Assembly: GCF_003402535.2 (NCBI RefSeq)
Contig: NZ_AP025170.1
Location: forward strand, 2,046,001 to 2,110,000
Direction of reading: 5' to 3'
Source: Cupriavidus sp. P-10
Lineage (GTDB): Bacteria > Pseudomonadota > Gammaproteobacteria > Burkholderiales > Burkholderiaceae
Length of the DNA stretch: 64,000 nt
In this document: piece after piece, positions 52,795 to 61,913 of the stretch
How positions within the stretch are numbered: position 1 is the stretch's first letter
Layout: each line of letters starts with the position of its first letter
Translations under genes and position numbers: made by a program
Notes under the pieces: model-generated
What the model was told of the DNA's origin: nothing
The model's database searches: none
What the model saw: the letters and a program-made list of their open reading frames with translations, nothing else

Positions 52795-52873
52795 GGAAAC
52801 ATCCTCGAGGCAGGCTGGAACAATGCAGGACGCGCAGAAGGCAGGCAATGGTGGCCGGCTGCGCCGGCCCGGT

Positions 52874-54124
52874 TCAGGCTGCCGGCGCAGCAGCCCCGCG
52901 GCGCGAGCGGTTGCCGTTGCCCACCGTCACCGCGGTAAAGATCGAGATCAGCTGGAAGCCACCGATCATGAAGAACACCCAGGCCGGCAGGCGCGCGTCC
53001 ATCAGCGCGCCGAAGAACAGCGGCCCGCAGGCCAGGCCGATGTCGAGGCCGGAATAGACCACGCCGTAGACGCGCCCGGTGGCGCCGGCGGGCGCGGCGG
53101 CGCGCACCAGCAGGTCGCGCGACGGTCCGGCGGTGCCGGCGCCAAACCCGATCACACCCATCAGCACCGGCACCAGCAGTGCGGGGAACAGGTTCAGCCC
53201 GACCAGGATGGCGATCAGGCCGGAGACCGTAAAGCTGACGGCGATCAGCCGGTCATGGTTGCTGGTGCGGCTGGCGGCAAAGCCGCCGACGACCATGCCG
53301 CCGGCGCTGCACAGCATGTAGATGGTGTACGACGCCGTGGCCAGCGTGAACGGCATGCCGTACAGGTAGGTCAGCGCGGTCGGGGCAAAGCTCTGGATGC
53401 CCGCAGCGGAGAACGTGGTCAGCAGGAAGAACGCCCAGCACACCCACACCTGCGGCAGCCTCAGGAAGCCCAGCAGGCTGCCGCCGGCGGCCTTGGCGCC
53501 AGGCCGGCCCACGGCGCCGCGCACCTCGCGCGGGTCCAGCACATGGCGCAGCACCACCAGTACGGCCAGCACCACGAAGGCCACCACCGAGGCCGACGCC
53601 AGCGCCACGCGCCAGCTGGCCAGGTTGGCGATGGTGACCAGGAACAGCGGCGCCGCGGCCCAGCCCAGGTTGCCGGAAATGCCGTGCACCGAGAACGCAT
53701 GGCCCAGCCGCGGCTGCGACACGTGCTTGTTCAGCAGCGTGAAGTCGGCCGGGTGGAACACGCCGTTGCCCAGCCCCGCCACCGCCGCGCCGGCCAGCAG
53801 CGCGGCATAGCCATTGCTGGCCGACAGCAGCAACGCCGAGCTGCCCAGGAAGGCCAGGCCGGCGAACAGCACCGGCCGCGCACCGAAGCGGTCCACCACG
53901 AAGCCCGAGGCGGTCTGCACCACCGCCGACACGGCGAAAAACACCGTCATCAGCAGCCCCAGCTCCGCATAGCTCAATCCGAACTCGGTCTTGATCCATG
54001 GGAACAGCGGCGCCAGCAGCAGGTGATAGAAATGCGAGACCCCATGGGCCAGCCCGACCAGCCCGATCACCTGGGCGTCATGACGAAGCGGATTGCGGGC
54101 GGGATCGAGGGCGGCGGTGGACAT
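52874..54124 (-). CDS. MFS transporter
   Basis: The 416-residue protein has 12 membrane helices in two bundles. The opening VIGLVGLAHGVSHFYHLLLA, then FPWIKTEFGLSYAELGLLM, and GNGVFHPADFTLLNKHVS resemble the fosmidomycin-resistance (Fsr)/oxalate-formate antiporter-like branch. I chose ATG 54124, since the upstream extension is antiphase and not membrane-like. It precedes the ThDP enzyme gene by 79 bp on the same strand and may transport a substrate or product of that enzyme. Confidence 0.88.
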   Translation of the reverse strand: MSTAALDPARNPLRHDAQVIGLVGLAHGVSHFYHLLLAPLFPWIKTEFGLSYAELGLLMTVFFAVSAVVQTASGFVVDRFGARPVLFAGLAFLGSSALLLSASNGYAALLAGAAVAGLGNGVFHPADFTLLNKHVSQPRLGHAFSVHGISGNLGWAAAPLFLVTIANLASWRVALASASVVAFVVLAVLVVLRHVLDPREVRGAVGRPGAKAAGGSLLGFLRLPQVWVCWAFFLLTTFSAAGIQSFAPTALTYLYGMPFTLATASYTIYMLCSAGGMVVGGFAASRTSNHDRLIAVSFTVSGLIAILVGLNLFPALLVPVLMGVIGFGAGTAGPSRDLLVRAAAPAGATGRVYGVVYSGLDIGLACGPLFFGALMDARLPAWVFFMIGGFQLISIFTAVTVGNGNRSRRGAAAPAA

Positions 54125-54264
54125 GGCGCGGGCGGAAGGTGTTGTAGCGGACTGCGGCAGGAGTGATGCGCGCAGCGAATAAAAATGCGGGCCGAAGCCC
54201 GCATCATAGAGGAAAACCGCGCCACGCTGCAGCCGGGTGGCGGCTGCGCCGCTTGCCGCAATGC

Positions 54265-55119
54265 CTACATCTGCTTGAACAGATGCGCGTACTGGCGCGC
54301 CACCGGCAGCAGTTCGGGCCGGTCGCGCAGCCGCAGCGACAGCCGCCCCAGCGACTGGTTGACCGCGCTTGCCACGCAATCGATGTTGACCACCGTGCCG
54401 CGGTGGACCTGCCAGAAACGCTCCGGATCCAGTTGCTGGGTCAGTTCGCGCAGGCTGGTGCGGATCAGCGCCTCGCCGGCGCTGGAGACCACATTGACGT
54501 ACTTGTCGGTCGCTTCCAGGTAAATCACCTCGTCGACCGGGATGATTCGCACCTCCTGCCCGACCAGCGCCTTGATAAAGCGCAGGTACTGGCGCTGCGT
54601 CGCGCCGCCGGCGCCGGGCGTGGCGTGCTCGAGGGACTCCAGCCGCGCCAGCAACTGCCCCAGACGGTCGGTGTCGAGCATGGCGGCCTCCGCCTCGGCG
54701 CTGTCGTCCGCTTCGCCATCCTCCTCGTCGTCCGCCATGTCGGCCATCGTCTGCAGCCGTTCCTTGAGGCGGCACACGGTCGCTTCCAGCCGCTCGCGCT
54801 GCACCGGCTTGAGCACATAATCGACAGCGGCACGCTCGAAGGCTTCCAGCGCAAACTGGTCATAGGCGGTCACAAAGACCACCAGCGGCGGGATATCAAA
54901 TTCGATCAGCTCGCGCGCCACGTCCATGCCGCTCATGCCCGGCATGCGGATATCCAGGAAGGCCACGCGCGGCTGGAACTCGCGTGCGGCGGCGAGCGCG
55001 GCCATGCCGTCGTGCACGACCGAGACGATACGGGCCTCGGGCCACAGCGACTTCAGTTCGGATTCCAGCACGCGCGCGAGCAGCGCTTCGTCGTCGGCGA
55101 TCAGAAGGGTCGGGGTCAT
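54265..55119 (-). CDS. LytTR-family response regulator
   Basis: The 284-residue protein has a receiver domain at 1-120, with the phosphoacceptor Asp56 in VAFLDIRMPGMSG, the threonine in VVFVTAYDQFALEAF and the lysine in YVLKPVQ. An acidic linker (about 125-150, DDEEDGEADDSAEAE) leads to a C-terminal LytTR DNA-binding domain (from about 180; IIPVDEVIYLEATDKYVNVV and ERFWQVHRGTVVNIDCVAS). It is similar in layout to AlgR/LytR. It is 105 bp downstream of its presumed histidine kinase. Target genes are unknown. Confidence 0.92.
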   Translation of the reverse strand: MTPTLLIADDEALLARVLESELKSLWPEARIVSVVHDGMAALAAAREFQPRVAFLDIRMPGMSGMDVARELIEFDIPPLVVFVTAYDQFALEAFERAAVDYVLKPVQRERLEATVCRLKERLQTMADMADDEEDGEADDSAEAEAAMLDTDRLGQLLARLESLEHATPGAGGATQRQYLRFIKALVGQEVRIIPVDEVIYLEATDKYVNVVSSAGEALIRTSLRELTQQLDPERFWQVHRGTVVNIDCVASAVNQSLGRLSLRLRDRPELLPVARQYAHLFKQM

Positions 55120-55224
55120 GGGGGCGATGGTTGGGGGCAGTGAAGAAATCCGGGGCGATGCTGGCGGCGCCGCCCTGCGCAGCGCCTTGGGTTGTCTTCG
55201 TGCAGGCGATCCTTACAGGCGCGT

Positions 55225-56388
55225 TCAGGTCCGCTGGATGGCCGGTGACGACACCGGCATGCTCTCCGGCACCGTGACCGTCTGCGTCAGGGTCGGCGAC
55301 TCGACCGGACGCACCAGCGGCAGCGTCAGCCGCACCACCACGCCGCGCGGCGTGTTTTCTTCCATCTGCATGCTGGCGGCGGCTCCGAAAATCCGCGCCA
55401 GCCGCTCGCGCACATGGGTGATGCCCAGCCCCGAGCCCTTGCCGGACGCATGGCCGAAGCCCACGCCGGTATCGGCAATGATCACCTGCACCGCATCGTC
55501 GCCGGCAGCGCGGGCCGACAGGCGGATATGGCCGCCGATCATGCAAGGCTCGATGCCGTGCGTCACCGCGTTTTCCACCAATGGCTGGATCAGCATCGGC
55601 GGGATCTCGACCTTGGCCAGCTCGCGCGGCAGGTCAACGTCATACGACAGCCGCTGGCCGAAGCGCATGCCCTGGATATCCAGGTAGCTGCGCAGCAGCT
55701 CGAACTCCTGCCGCAGCGTGCATTGCTCGGCGCGGGTATGGGCCAGCGACATGCGCAGGAAGCCGATCAGGCGCTGCAGCAGCTGGCGCGCGGCGGGCGG
55801 GTCGGTGGCGATCAGGCCGTCGAGGTTGGCCAGCGAGTTGAACAGGAAATGCGGCTCGATCTGTGCCTGCAGCGCCATCAGTTGCGCGCGTACCAGCTGC
55901 TTTTCCGCTTCCTCGCGCTGCAGCGCGTCAAGCGCGGCCTGGCGCTCCAGGTAGGCGAGCTTCTCGCGCGACCAGTAGAAGTAGATCATCGACGCCGATG
56001 CCAGCATGCCCACCACCAGGCACATGCGCAGCATGTCGCCGGTTTCGGCCACCGACTTGGGCGGCAGGTCCAGCGCCACGCGCGTGGCCCAGCCGCCGAT
56101 CACCACGCCGGTCGGCACCGCGGCGGCGGCCAGCAGCAGGAACGGCCAGCGGCGCGGCCGGTCGTTCCACCAGATCACGACGCGGGGGATATCGATCAGC
56201 AACCAGATCGACAGTCCGATCAGCTGGCTGTAGACAAAGTTGTGCCAGAGCGTACCCCCGGTCTGGAAGCCGTAGTTGAGGCTGACGGCAATCACCGTGT
56301 TCATGCAGAGCACGAACAGCAGGTCGCGGCCGAGGATGGTGAGCCGCGACGGGGGCGCGGTGGCGACAGTCGAGAAGCAGCGTTCCAT
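55225..56388 (-). CDS. LytS/AlgZ-type sensor histidine kinase
   Basis: The 387-residue kinase has four membrane helices (about 20-40, 50-68, 80-102 and 118-138), a short coiled-coil (ALDALQREEAEKQLVRAQLM) and the His_kinase motif QIEPHFLFNSLANLDGLIAT, whose histidine is the phosphorylation site. An ATPase domain follows (IPPMLIQPLVENAVTHGIEP and VIIADTGVGFG). No extracytoplasmic sensor domain is present, so the signal is probably sensed in the membrane. It pairs with the LytTR regulator downstream. The Mpo1-like gene ends 9 bp upstream, suggesting a three-gene operon. Confidence 0.92.
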   Translation of the reverse strand: MERCFSTVATAPPSRLTILGRDLLFVLCMNTVIAVSLNYGFQTGGTLWHNFVYSQLIGLSIWLLIDIPRVVIWWNDRPRRWPFLLLAAAAVPTGVVIGGWATRVALDLPPKSVAETGDMLRMCLVVGMLASASMIYFYWSREKLAYLERQAALDALQREEAEKQLVRAQLMALQAQIEPHFLFNSLANLDGLIATDPPAARQLLQRLIGFLRMSLAHTRAEQCTLRQEFELLRSYLDIQGMRFGQRLSYDVDLPRELAKVEIPPMLIQPLVENAVTHGIEPCMIGGHIRLSARAAGDDAVQVIIADTGVGFGHASGKGSGLGITHVRERLARIFGAAASMQMEENTPRGVVVRLTLPLVRPVESPTLTQTVTVPESMPVSSPAIQRT

Positions 56389-56397
56389 GGCGATATG

Positions 56398-56793
56398 TTA
56401 GCGTTGGCCGGTCTCGGCGCAATCCCGGGTGGTGACGGGCGTACCACACTGACCAATCAGCGTGCGCCACCACTGCCCCGACAGCACATAGCGCGGGAAG
56501 GTGATCCATTGCTCGGCGAAGATCCGTCCGGCGATGTCCGCCGGTCCGGCAAACGGCTCCGGCGCGCTGGCCTCCAGCCGGTGCCCGCGCCCCTGCAGCG
56601 CCAGCGACATGCCCATGCATACCAGCCCCAGCGCCACCGCAGGCAAGCTCAGCCGCAAGATGCCATAGGCGCCCAGCACCGTGCCCGCCATAAACATCGG
56701 CACGGCCACGATATGCAGCAGCAGGTTGCGGGGATGCTGGTGGTTGCGGCCATAGCCGCGCCACTGCCAGCGCAGTAGCGGTTCGTCGCGCAT
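56398..56793 (-). CDS. Mpo1-like (DUF962) small membrane protein
   Basis: The 131-residue protein has YGRNHQHPRNLLLHIVAVPM at about 14-33, the NH..P.N...H pattern of DUF962/Mpo1 proteins, and two hydrophobic helices (about 30-50 and 53-72). Yeast Mpo1 is an iron-dependent dioxygenase of 2-hydroxy fatty acids; bacterial members are uncharacterised. I chose ATG 56793 over open sequence further upstream. It leads the operon with the sensor kinase and response regulator. Confidence 0.7.
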   Translation of the reverse strand: MRDEPLLRWQWRGYGRNHQHPRNLLLHIVAVPMFMAGTVLGAYGILRLSLPAVALGLVCMGMSLALQGRGHRLEASAPEPFAGPADIAGRIFAEQWITFPRYVLSGQWWRTLIGQCGTPVTTRDCAETGQR

Positions 56794-57102
56794 GATCGTC
56801 TCTCTCCCTTGCCCTCTTTCCTTGCCCACCTTCCTGGCCCAGGTACAGGCCGGACGGGCAGCCGCGCGCAATATCTGTTGCACTGCGGAAGACGCGCGGC
56901 GCAAGCCTGGCTGGCAATGCGCGGCACGTGCAAGGACTTTACCCTTCACCCGGGCGCGAAGAAAGCCTGTTGCGACGAACGGTGGGCACGGGGCGCGAAC
57001 GGCACCGTGCGGGGGCAGACGGCGCGCGCGGAAGGCGGCAAGGTGCCGCCGGCGCCATCCGGGGCCGGGCCAGGCCCGGCGCGAGGACGCTGCGAGTGCC
57101 GC
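56794..57102. other. 309-bp gap without a gene
   Basis: This gap lies between the Mpo1-like gene and the 3' end of cysB. Open frames here have no start signals and unnatural composition. It should hold the promoter of the Mpo1-kinase-regulator operon. GC-rich segments around 57030-57090 may form structure, but I see no clean hairpin with a U-tract. Confidence 0.4.
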
Positions 57103-58047
57103 TCAGGCCGCCAGCGCCTGCCGGTCCTGTTCCGACAGCGCGCTGCTGACGGTGTCGCGCGACAGGTGCGGCGCGAACATATTGATGAAGGCGTGCGCGT
57201 AGCCGCGCAGGTAGGCGCCGCGGCGCAGGGCCACGCTGGTGGTGTTGGATGCGAACAGGTGGTCGGCGTTGATGCGCACCAGCCCCGAGTCCTTGCGCTC
57301 GTCATACGCCATCGAGGCGATGATGCCCACGCCCAGTTCCAGCTCGGCATAGGTCTTGATCACGTCGGCGTCCAGCGCGGTGAGCACGATCTCCGGCTGC
57401 AGCCCCGCTTCGGCGAAAGCGCTGTCGATCTTGCGGCGGCCGGTGAAGCCGGCGTCGTAGGTAATGAGCTGGAAGCCGGCCACGTCCTCGAGCGTCGGCT
57501 CGGGCAGGCGCGTGAGCGGATGGTCGGGCGACACCACCAGCACGTGCTGCCAGCTGTAGGCCTCGAACGAAGTCAGGCCGGCTTCTGTCGCCAGGGCTTC
57601 GGTGGCGATGCCGATATCGGCCTGCCCGGTCAGCAGCAGCTCGACGATATGCGTCGGCGACGCTTCCTGCAGCGCCAGCGTTACGTGCGGGTATTCGCGG
57701 CGGAAGGCCTGCACCACGCGCGGCAGCGCGTACCGTGCCTGCGTATGGGTGGTGGCCACGGTCAGGCGTCCGGTATGGCGGCCGGCAAACTCGTCGCCGG
57801 CCTGGCGCAGGTTCTCGGCCTCCAGCAGCAGGCGTTCGACGATGCGCACGATCTCGCGGCCCGGCTCGGTCAGCCCGGTCAGCCGCTTGCCATAGCGTTC
57901 GAAGATCTCGACGCCGAGTTCTTCTTCCAGCTCGCGGATCTGGCGCGACACGCCGGGCTGCGAGGTGTAGAGCGCGTTGGCGACCTCGGTCAGGTTGAAC
58001 TGGCGGCGCACCGCCTCGCGGATCGATCGGAGTTGCTGGAAGTTCAT
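57103..58047 (-). CDS. cysB: CysB-type LysR regulator of sulfur assimilation
   Basis: The 314-residue protein starts [20 protein letters not shown], with the helix-turn-helix [20 protein letters not shown], which is nearly invariant among CysB/Cbl proteins. The effector domain includes [40 protein letters not shown] and [15 protein letters not shown] sequence, with the threonines that bind sulfate or acetylserine. It overlaps cysA by 4 bp and is the last gene of the cysTWAB operon. It most likely activates this operon and other sulfur genes. CysB and Cbl are hard to tell apart without comparison. Confidence 0.9.
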   Translation of the reverse strand: MNFQQLRSIREAVRRQFNLTEVANALYTSQPGVSRQIRELEEELGVEIFERYGKRLTGLTEPGREIVRIVERLLLEAENLRQAGDEFAGRHTGRLTVATTHTQARYALPRVVQAFRREYPHVTLALQEASPTHIVELLLTGQADIGIATEALATEAGLTSFEAYSWQHVLVVSPDHPLTRLPEPTLEDVAGFQLITYDAGFTGRRKIDSAFAEAGLQPEIVLTALDADVIKTYAELELGVGIIASMAYDERKDSGLVRINADHLFASNTTSVALRRGAYLRGYAHAFINMFAPHLSRDTVSSALSEQDRQALAA

Positions 58048-59156
58048 CGTGCGGCCTCTTGTTTTTTGGTGGGGGCAGTGCCGTTGGATTGCGTAAAGAC
58101 GCGCAGCTGGCGCGGCCGCACGGCGAGCAGTTCGCCCTCGCGGAAGCCCGCATGGCGGAAGCGCTCGAGCGGCAGCGCCACTTCGATCACGTCCTGGTTG
58201 TCTTCACGCTCGAGTTCGAGCTGGGCCACCGGGCCCAGCGTCAGCGCGCGGCGCAGCGTCACGGCGATGCCGTCGGCGCCGGGCGAATAGCGCTCCAGGT
58301 CCAGGTCATGCGGGCGCACATAGGCGACCGCATCGCCAGCGGTCTCGTGGCCGCTGCCGACCACCGGCAGCACCGCTTCGCCGGTATGCAGCAGGCCGCC
58401 GGTCTCGCCCACTTCCAGCCGCCCGTGGAACAGGTTCACGTTGCCGAGGAAGCCGAACACGAACGGCGTGGCCGGATGGTTGTAGACCGCCTCGGGCGAG
58501 CCGTACTGCTCGACGTGGCCGCGGTTCATCAGCACCACCTGGTCGGCCACTTCCAGCGCCTCTTCCTGGTCGTGCGTGACAAACACGCTGGTCACATGCA
58601 GTTCATCGTGCAGGCGGCGCAGCCAGCGGCGCAGTTCCTTGCGCACCTTGGCGTCGAGCGCGCCAAACGGTTCGTCGAGCAGCAGCACGCGCGGCTCCAC
58701 CGCCAGCGCGCGCGCCAGCGCGATACGCTGGCGCTGGCCGCCGGACAGCTGCGACGGGTAGCGGTCGGCCAGCCAGTCAAGCTGGACCAGGTCGAGCAGC
58801 GAATGCACCTTCTCGCGGATCTGCGCTTCGCTCGGGCGTTCGGCGCGCGGCTTTACGCGCAGGCCGAAGGCCACGTTCTCGAACACGCTCATATGCTTGA
58901 ACAGCGCGTAGTGCTGGAACACGAAGCCCACCTGGCGCTGGCGCACATGCTGGTCCGAGGCATCGCGCCCGGACAGCACGATCTGTCCCGCGTCGGCACG
59001 CTCCAGGCCGGCGATGATGCGCAGCAGCGTGGTCTTGCCGCAACCGGACGGCCCCAGCAGCGCGGTCAGCTCGCCTTCGTCGAAATCGAGCGAGACATTG
59101 TCCAGCGCGACGAAATCGCCAAAGCGCTTCTCTACGTTCTTGACCTGGATGCTCAT
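58044..59156 (-). CDS. cysA: Sulfate/thiosulfate ABC transporter ATP-binding protein
   Basis: From ATG 59156 the protein has 370 residues. The ATPase domain carries Walker [11 protein letters not shown], signature LSGGQRQR, Walker [14 protein letters not shown] and [20 protein letters not shown]-terminal TOBE-like regulatory domain follows (about 245-355; [20 protein letters not shown]). Motifs such as [20 protein letters not shown] are typical of CysA. It overlaps cysB by 4 bp and follows cysW by 11 bp. Confidence 0.95.
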   Translation of the reverse strand: MSIQVKNVEKRFGDFVALDNVSLDFDEGELTALLGPSGCGKTTLLRIIAGLERADAGQIVLSGRDASDQHVRQRQVGFVFQHYALFKHMSVFENVAFGLRVKPRAERPSEAQIREKVHSLLDLVQLDWLADRYPSQLSGGQRQRIALARALAVEPRVLLLDEPFGALDAKVRKELRRWLRRLHDELHVTSVFVTHDQEEALEVADQVVLMNRGHVEQYGSPEAVYNHPATPFVFGFLGNVNLFHGRLEVGETGGLLHTGEAVLPVVGSGHETAGDAVAYVRPHDLDLERYSPGADGIAVTLRRALTLGPVAQLELEREDNQDVIEVALPLERFRHAGFREGELLAVRPRQLRVFTQSNGTAPTKKQEAAR

Positions 59157-59167
59157 GATGCCGTTCC

Positions 59168-60118
59168 TTACACGGATGCCTGCAGGGGGGTTCCAGCTGT
59201 TCCAGCCGTTGTTCCAATCGGCCGCTCGATCACGACCTCTTCCGTCTCTTTGCGCGCGCGCCATTCCACCAGCGTCTTGATGCCGAGGGTGACCAGCGCC
59301 AGCAGCGTCAGCAGCGAGGCCACCGCGAAGGCCGCCGCGAAGTTGTACTCGTTGTAGAGAATCTCTACGTGCAGCGGCATGGTGTTGGTCAGCCCGCGGA
59401 TATGGCCCGACACCACCGACACCGCGCCGAACTCGCCCATCGCCCGCGCATTACAGAGGATCACGCCGTACAGCAGGCCCCAGCGGATATTGGGCAGCGT
59501 GATATGGCGGAAAGTCTGCCAGCCAGAGGCGCCCAGCACGATCGCGGCTTCTTCCTCTTCGCTGCCTTGCGCCTGCATCAGCGGGATCAACTCACGCGCG
59601 ACGAAGGGGAAGGTCACGAAGATCGTCGCCAGCACGATGCCAGGCACCGCGAACATGATCTTGATGTCATGCGCTTCCAGCCACGGGCCGAACCAGCCCT
59701 GCGCGCCGAACAGCAGCACGTAGACCAGGCCCGAGATCACCGGCGACACCGAGAACGGCAGGTCGATCAGCGTGATCAGCAGGTTCTTGCCGCGGAACTC
59801 GAACTTGGCGATGGCCCATGCCGCCGCCACGCCGAACACCACGTTCAGCGGCACCGCGATCGCCGCCACCGTCAGCGTGAGCTGGATCGCGGCCACGGCA
59901 TCGGGTTCGACCAGCGCTTCAAAGTAGGTCTGCACGCCCTTGCGCAGCGCTTCGTAGAAGACCGAAGCCAGCGGCACGAACAGGAACAGCGTGAGGAACA
60001 GCACCGCCAGCGTGATCAGCGTGTAGCGCACCCATGGTGCCTCGCCGGTGGCATCGAACTTGTGATGGGCCCGGTCCTGGCGCTGTGCGCCCAGGCGTCC
60101 CGAAACTGCGCCCGCCAT
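59168..60118 (-). CDS. cysW: Sulfate ABC transporter permease CysW
   Basis: The 316-residue inner-membrane permease has six helices and the EAA loop [20 protein letters not shown] for contact with Cys[21 protein letters not shown] and [20 protein letters not shown] are typical of CysW. I chose ATG 60118, since the frame further upstream overlaps cysT. It starts 1 bp after the cysT stop. Confidence 0.95.
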   Translation of the reverse strand: MAGAVSGRLGAQRQDRAHHKFDATGEAPWVRYTLITLAVLFLTLFLFVPLASVFYEALRKGVQTYFEALVEPDAVAAIQLTLTVAAIAVPLNVVFGVAAAWAIAKFEFRGKNLLITLIDLPFSVSPVISGLVYVLLFGAQGWFGPWLEAHDIKIMFAVPGIVLATIFVTFPFVARELIPLMQAQGSEEEEAAIVLGASGWQTFRHITLPNIRWGLLYGVILCNARAMGEFGAVSVVSGHIRGLTNTMPLHVEILYNEYNFAAAFAVASLLTLLALVTLGIKTLVEWRARKETEEVVIERPIGTTAGTAGTPLQASV

Positions 60119-60119
60119 G

Positions 60120-61073
60120 TCAGAACTCCTTGCCCGTCGCGGGCGCTTCCGGTGCAAGGGCAGCGCGCGCACCCGACTGGTGGCGGCGCGTCCAGGCCTG
60201 CAGCAGGTTGATCAACAGCAGCAGCCCGAACGAGATCACCAGCATCACCACGGCCACCGCGGTGGCGCCGGCATAGTCGTATTGCTCCAGCTTGGAATAG
60301 ATCATCAGCGGCGCGATCTCCGACACCATCGGCATGTTGCCGGAGATAAACACCACCGAGCCGTACTCACCGGTGGCGCGCGCGAAGGACAGCGCAAAAC
60401 CCGTCAGCAGCGCCGGCAGGATCGCCGGCAGGATCACGCGCTGGAACGTCTGCAGCCGGTTGGCGCCCAGGCTCGCGGCGGCCTCTTCCAGCTCCTGCTC
60501 CACGTCTTCCAGCACCGGCTGCACCGTGCGCACCACGAACGGCAGGCCGATGAAGGTCAGCGCCACTACCACGCCCAGCGGCGTGAACGCGACCTTGATG
60601 CCGAGCGGCTCCAGGTAGCGGCCGATCCAGCCGTTGCCGGCGAACAGCGCGGTCAGCGCGATACCGGCCACCGCGGTCGGCAGCGCGAACGGCAGGTCGA
60701 CCAGCGCATCGATCAGGCGCTTGCCGAAAAAGCGGTAGCGCACCAGCACCCACGCGACGATCAGCCCGAACACCGTATTGACAATGGCCGCCACCAGCGA
60801 CGCGCCAAAGCTCAGTTGCAGCGACGCCACCACGCGCGGCGACGAGATCGCGCTCCAGAACGCGTCCCACGTCATCGTGAACGTCTTCAGGAACGTCGCC
60901 GACAGCGGAATCAGGACGATCAGCGTGAGGTAGAACAGCGTGAAACCCAGCGACAGGCCAAAGCCGGGAAGCACCGTGAAGCGCTGCTTGGCGGGCCTGC
61001 GTGGCGCTCGCGAGGCCGGTGCATCGGGGGCGCCCGGCGTGGGGGCATCCGCCAGGGATAGGGATGGTGGCAT
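60120..61073 (-). CDS. cysT: Sulfate ABC transporter permease CysT (CysU)
   Basis: The 317-residue permease has a proline- and alanine-rich N-terminal tail (about 1-30), six helices and the EAA loop [40 protein letters not shown] and [20 protein letters not shown] are typical of CysT. It is the first gene of cysTWAB. No sulfate-binding protein gene (sbp/cysP) is upstream, so the periplasmic component must come from elsewhere. The 153-bp upstream gap holds an AT-rich inverted repeat. Confidence 0.95.
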   Translation of the reverse strand: MPPSLSLADAPTPGAPDAPASRAPRRPAKQRFTVLPGFGLSLGFTLFYLTLIVLIPLSATFLKTFTMTWDAFWSAISSPRVVASLQLSFGASLVAAIVNTVFGLIVAWVLVRYRFFGKRLIDALVDLPFALPTAVAGIALTALFAGNGWIGRYLEPLGIKVAFTPLGVVVALTFIGLPFVVRTVQPVLEDVEQELEEAAASLGANRLQTFQRVILPAILPALLTGFALSFARATGEYGSVVFISGNMPMVSEIAPLMIYSKLEQYDYAGATAVAVVMLVISFGLLLLINLLQAWTRRHQSGARAALAPEAPATGKEF

Positions 61074-61190
61074 GTCGTCTCGTCTGTGGTCGGCCGGCTT
61101 CGGGTGCCGCTGCGGGCTTGCGGCCGGTCCTTATGACGCTGGCGCATATTGCGCCGGCTTACGAGACAGATTCTGCAGACCCGCCTTTAT

Positions 61191-61209
61191 AAAAAGAACG
61201 AATCTTTTT
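61191..61209. promoter_or_regulatory. AT-rich inverted repeat upstream of cysT
   Basis: AAAAAGA at 61191-61197 and TCTTTTT at 61203-61209 are perfect arms around ACGAA, about 120 bp upstream of the cysT start in an unusually AT-rich stretch (61185-61235). CysB sites are degenerate and AT-rich and lie near this distance, so this could be part of one. A separate small hairpin, GGCGCA/TGCGCC around TAT, is at 61141-61155. Confidence 0.35.
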
Positions 61210-61226
61210 GAATTTTCTTAGACGGT

Positions 61227-61913
61227 TTAGATATATGGGGCGCCCGGCGCCACTTCCACACCGGCTTCCCATGGTGCTGGCGTCACCTCAGTGGCTCCCG
61301 CATCACCTGCATCCGCGATGCGTTGCACCAGCGTACCCAGCAATGCCAGACCCTCGGGCCAGTCACCCAGGCCGGAATCCGCGTTGATATGGCCCAGGAT
61401 GCCAGCATCGATCAGTTCGCTGCCCCACAGCGTGCCCCAGCTGAAGGCGGTGCGCTGCGGCATCCAGGGATCGTTGCGGCTGGCCACCATGATGGTCGGG
61501 AACGGCAGGCGGTAGGTTGGCAGCAGGCCGGCGACGCCAAACTTGTCGGGATCGGCCGGCGCCACCAGCAGCGCGCCGGCGATACCCGCCGGGTCCAGCG
61601 ACGCCTGCCGCAGAGCCGCCAGGCAGCCGAAGCTGTGCGCCACCAGCAGCGCGCCGCGCGAGGCGACGCGCTGCGCCCGCATCACGCCTTCGGAGACACG
61701 CTCGGCCCACAGCGGCAGGCTCGGGCGCGACCAGTCATGCTGCTCGACGCGCTGCCAGTCCGGGAAGCGCTGCTCCCAGCGGCTCTGCCAGTGCCCCGGG
61801 CCACTGCCATGCAGGCCCGGCACGGTCAGTACCTGCAGGTGCCGCGGGATTTCCAGGCGCGTAGCATGCGCCGCAGGAGATGGTCCTGCCGATGGCCCGA
61901 TCGCTTGCGTCAT
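61227..61913 (-). CDS. RBBP9/YdeN-type serine hydrolase
   Basis: The 228-residue alpha/beta hydrolase has VPGLHGSGPGHWQSRWEQRF near residue 33, the nucleophile elbow LLVAHSFGCLAAL at about 91-103 and the distal block HINADSGLGDWPEGL, which carries the catalytic histidine. These are the marks of the RBBP9 (DUF1234-like) family. The substrate is unknown. Its start overlaps the EAL-like gene by 4 bp, and it lies between ssuBC and cysTWAB on the same strand. Confidence 0.85.
   Translation of the reverse strand: MTQAIGPSAGPSPAAHATRLEIPRHLQVLTVPGLHGSGPGHWQSRWEQRFPDWQRVEQHDWSRPSLPLWAERVSEGVMRAQRVASRGALLVAHSFGCLAALRQASLDPAGIAGALLVAPADPDKFGVAGLLPTYRLPFPTIMVASRNDPWMPQRTAFSWGTLWGSELIDAGILGHINADSGLGDWPEGLALLGTLVQRIADAGDAGATEVTPAPWEAGVEVAPGAPYI

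Noticed and set aside
52745..54166. 473-residue open frame on the plus strand
   Set aside because: Antisense to the MFS transporter; Gln/Arg/His-rich shadow composition.
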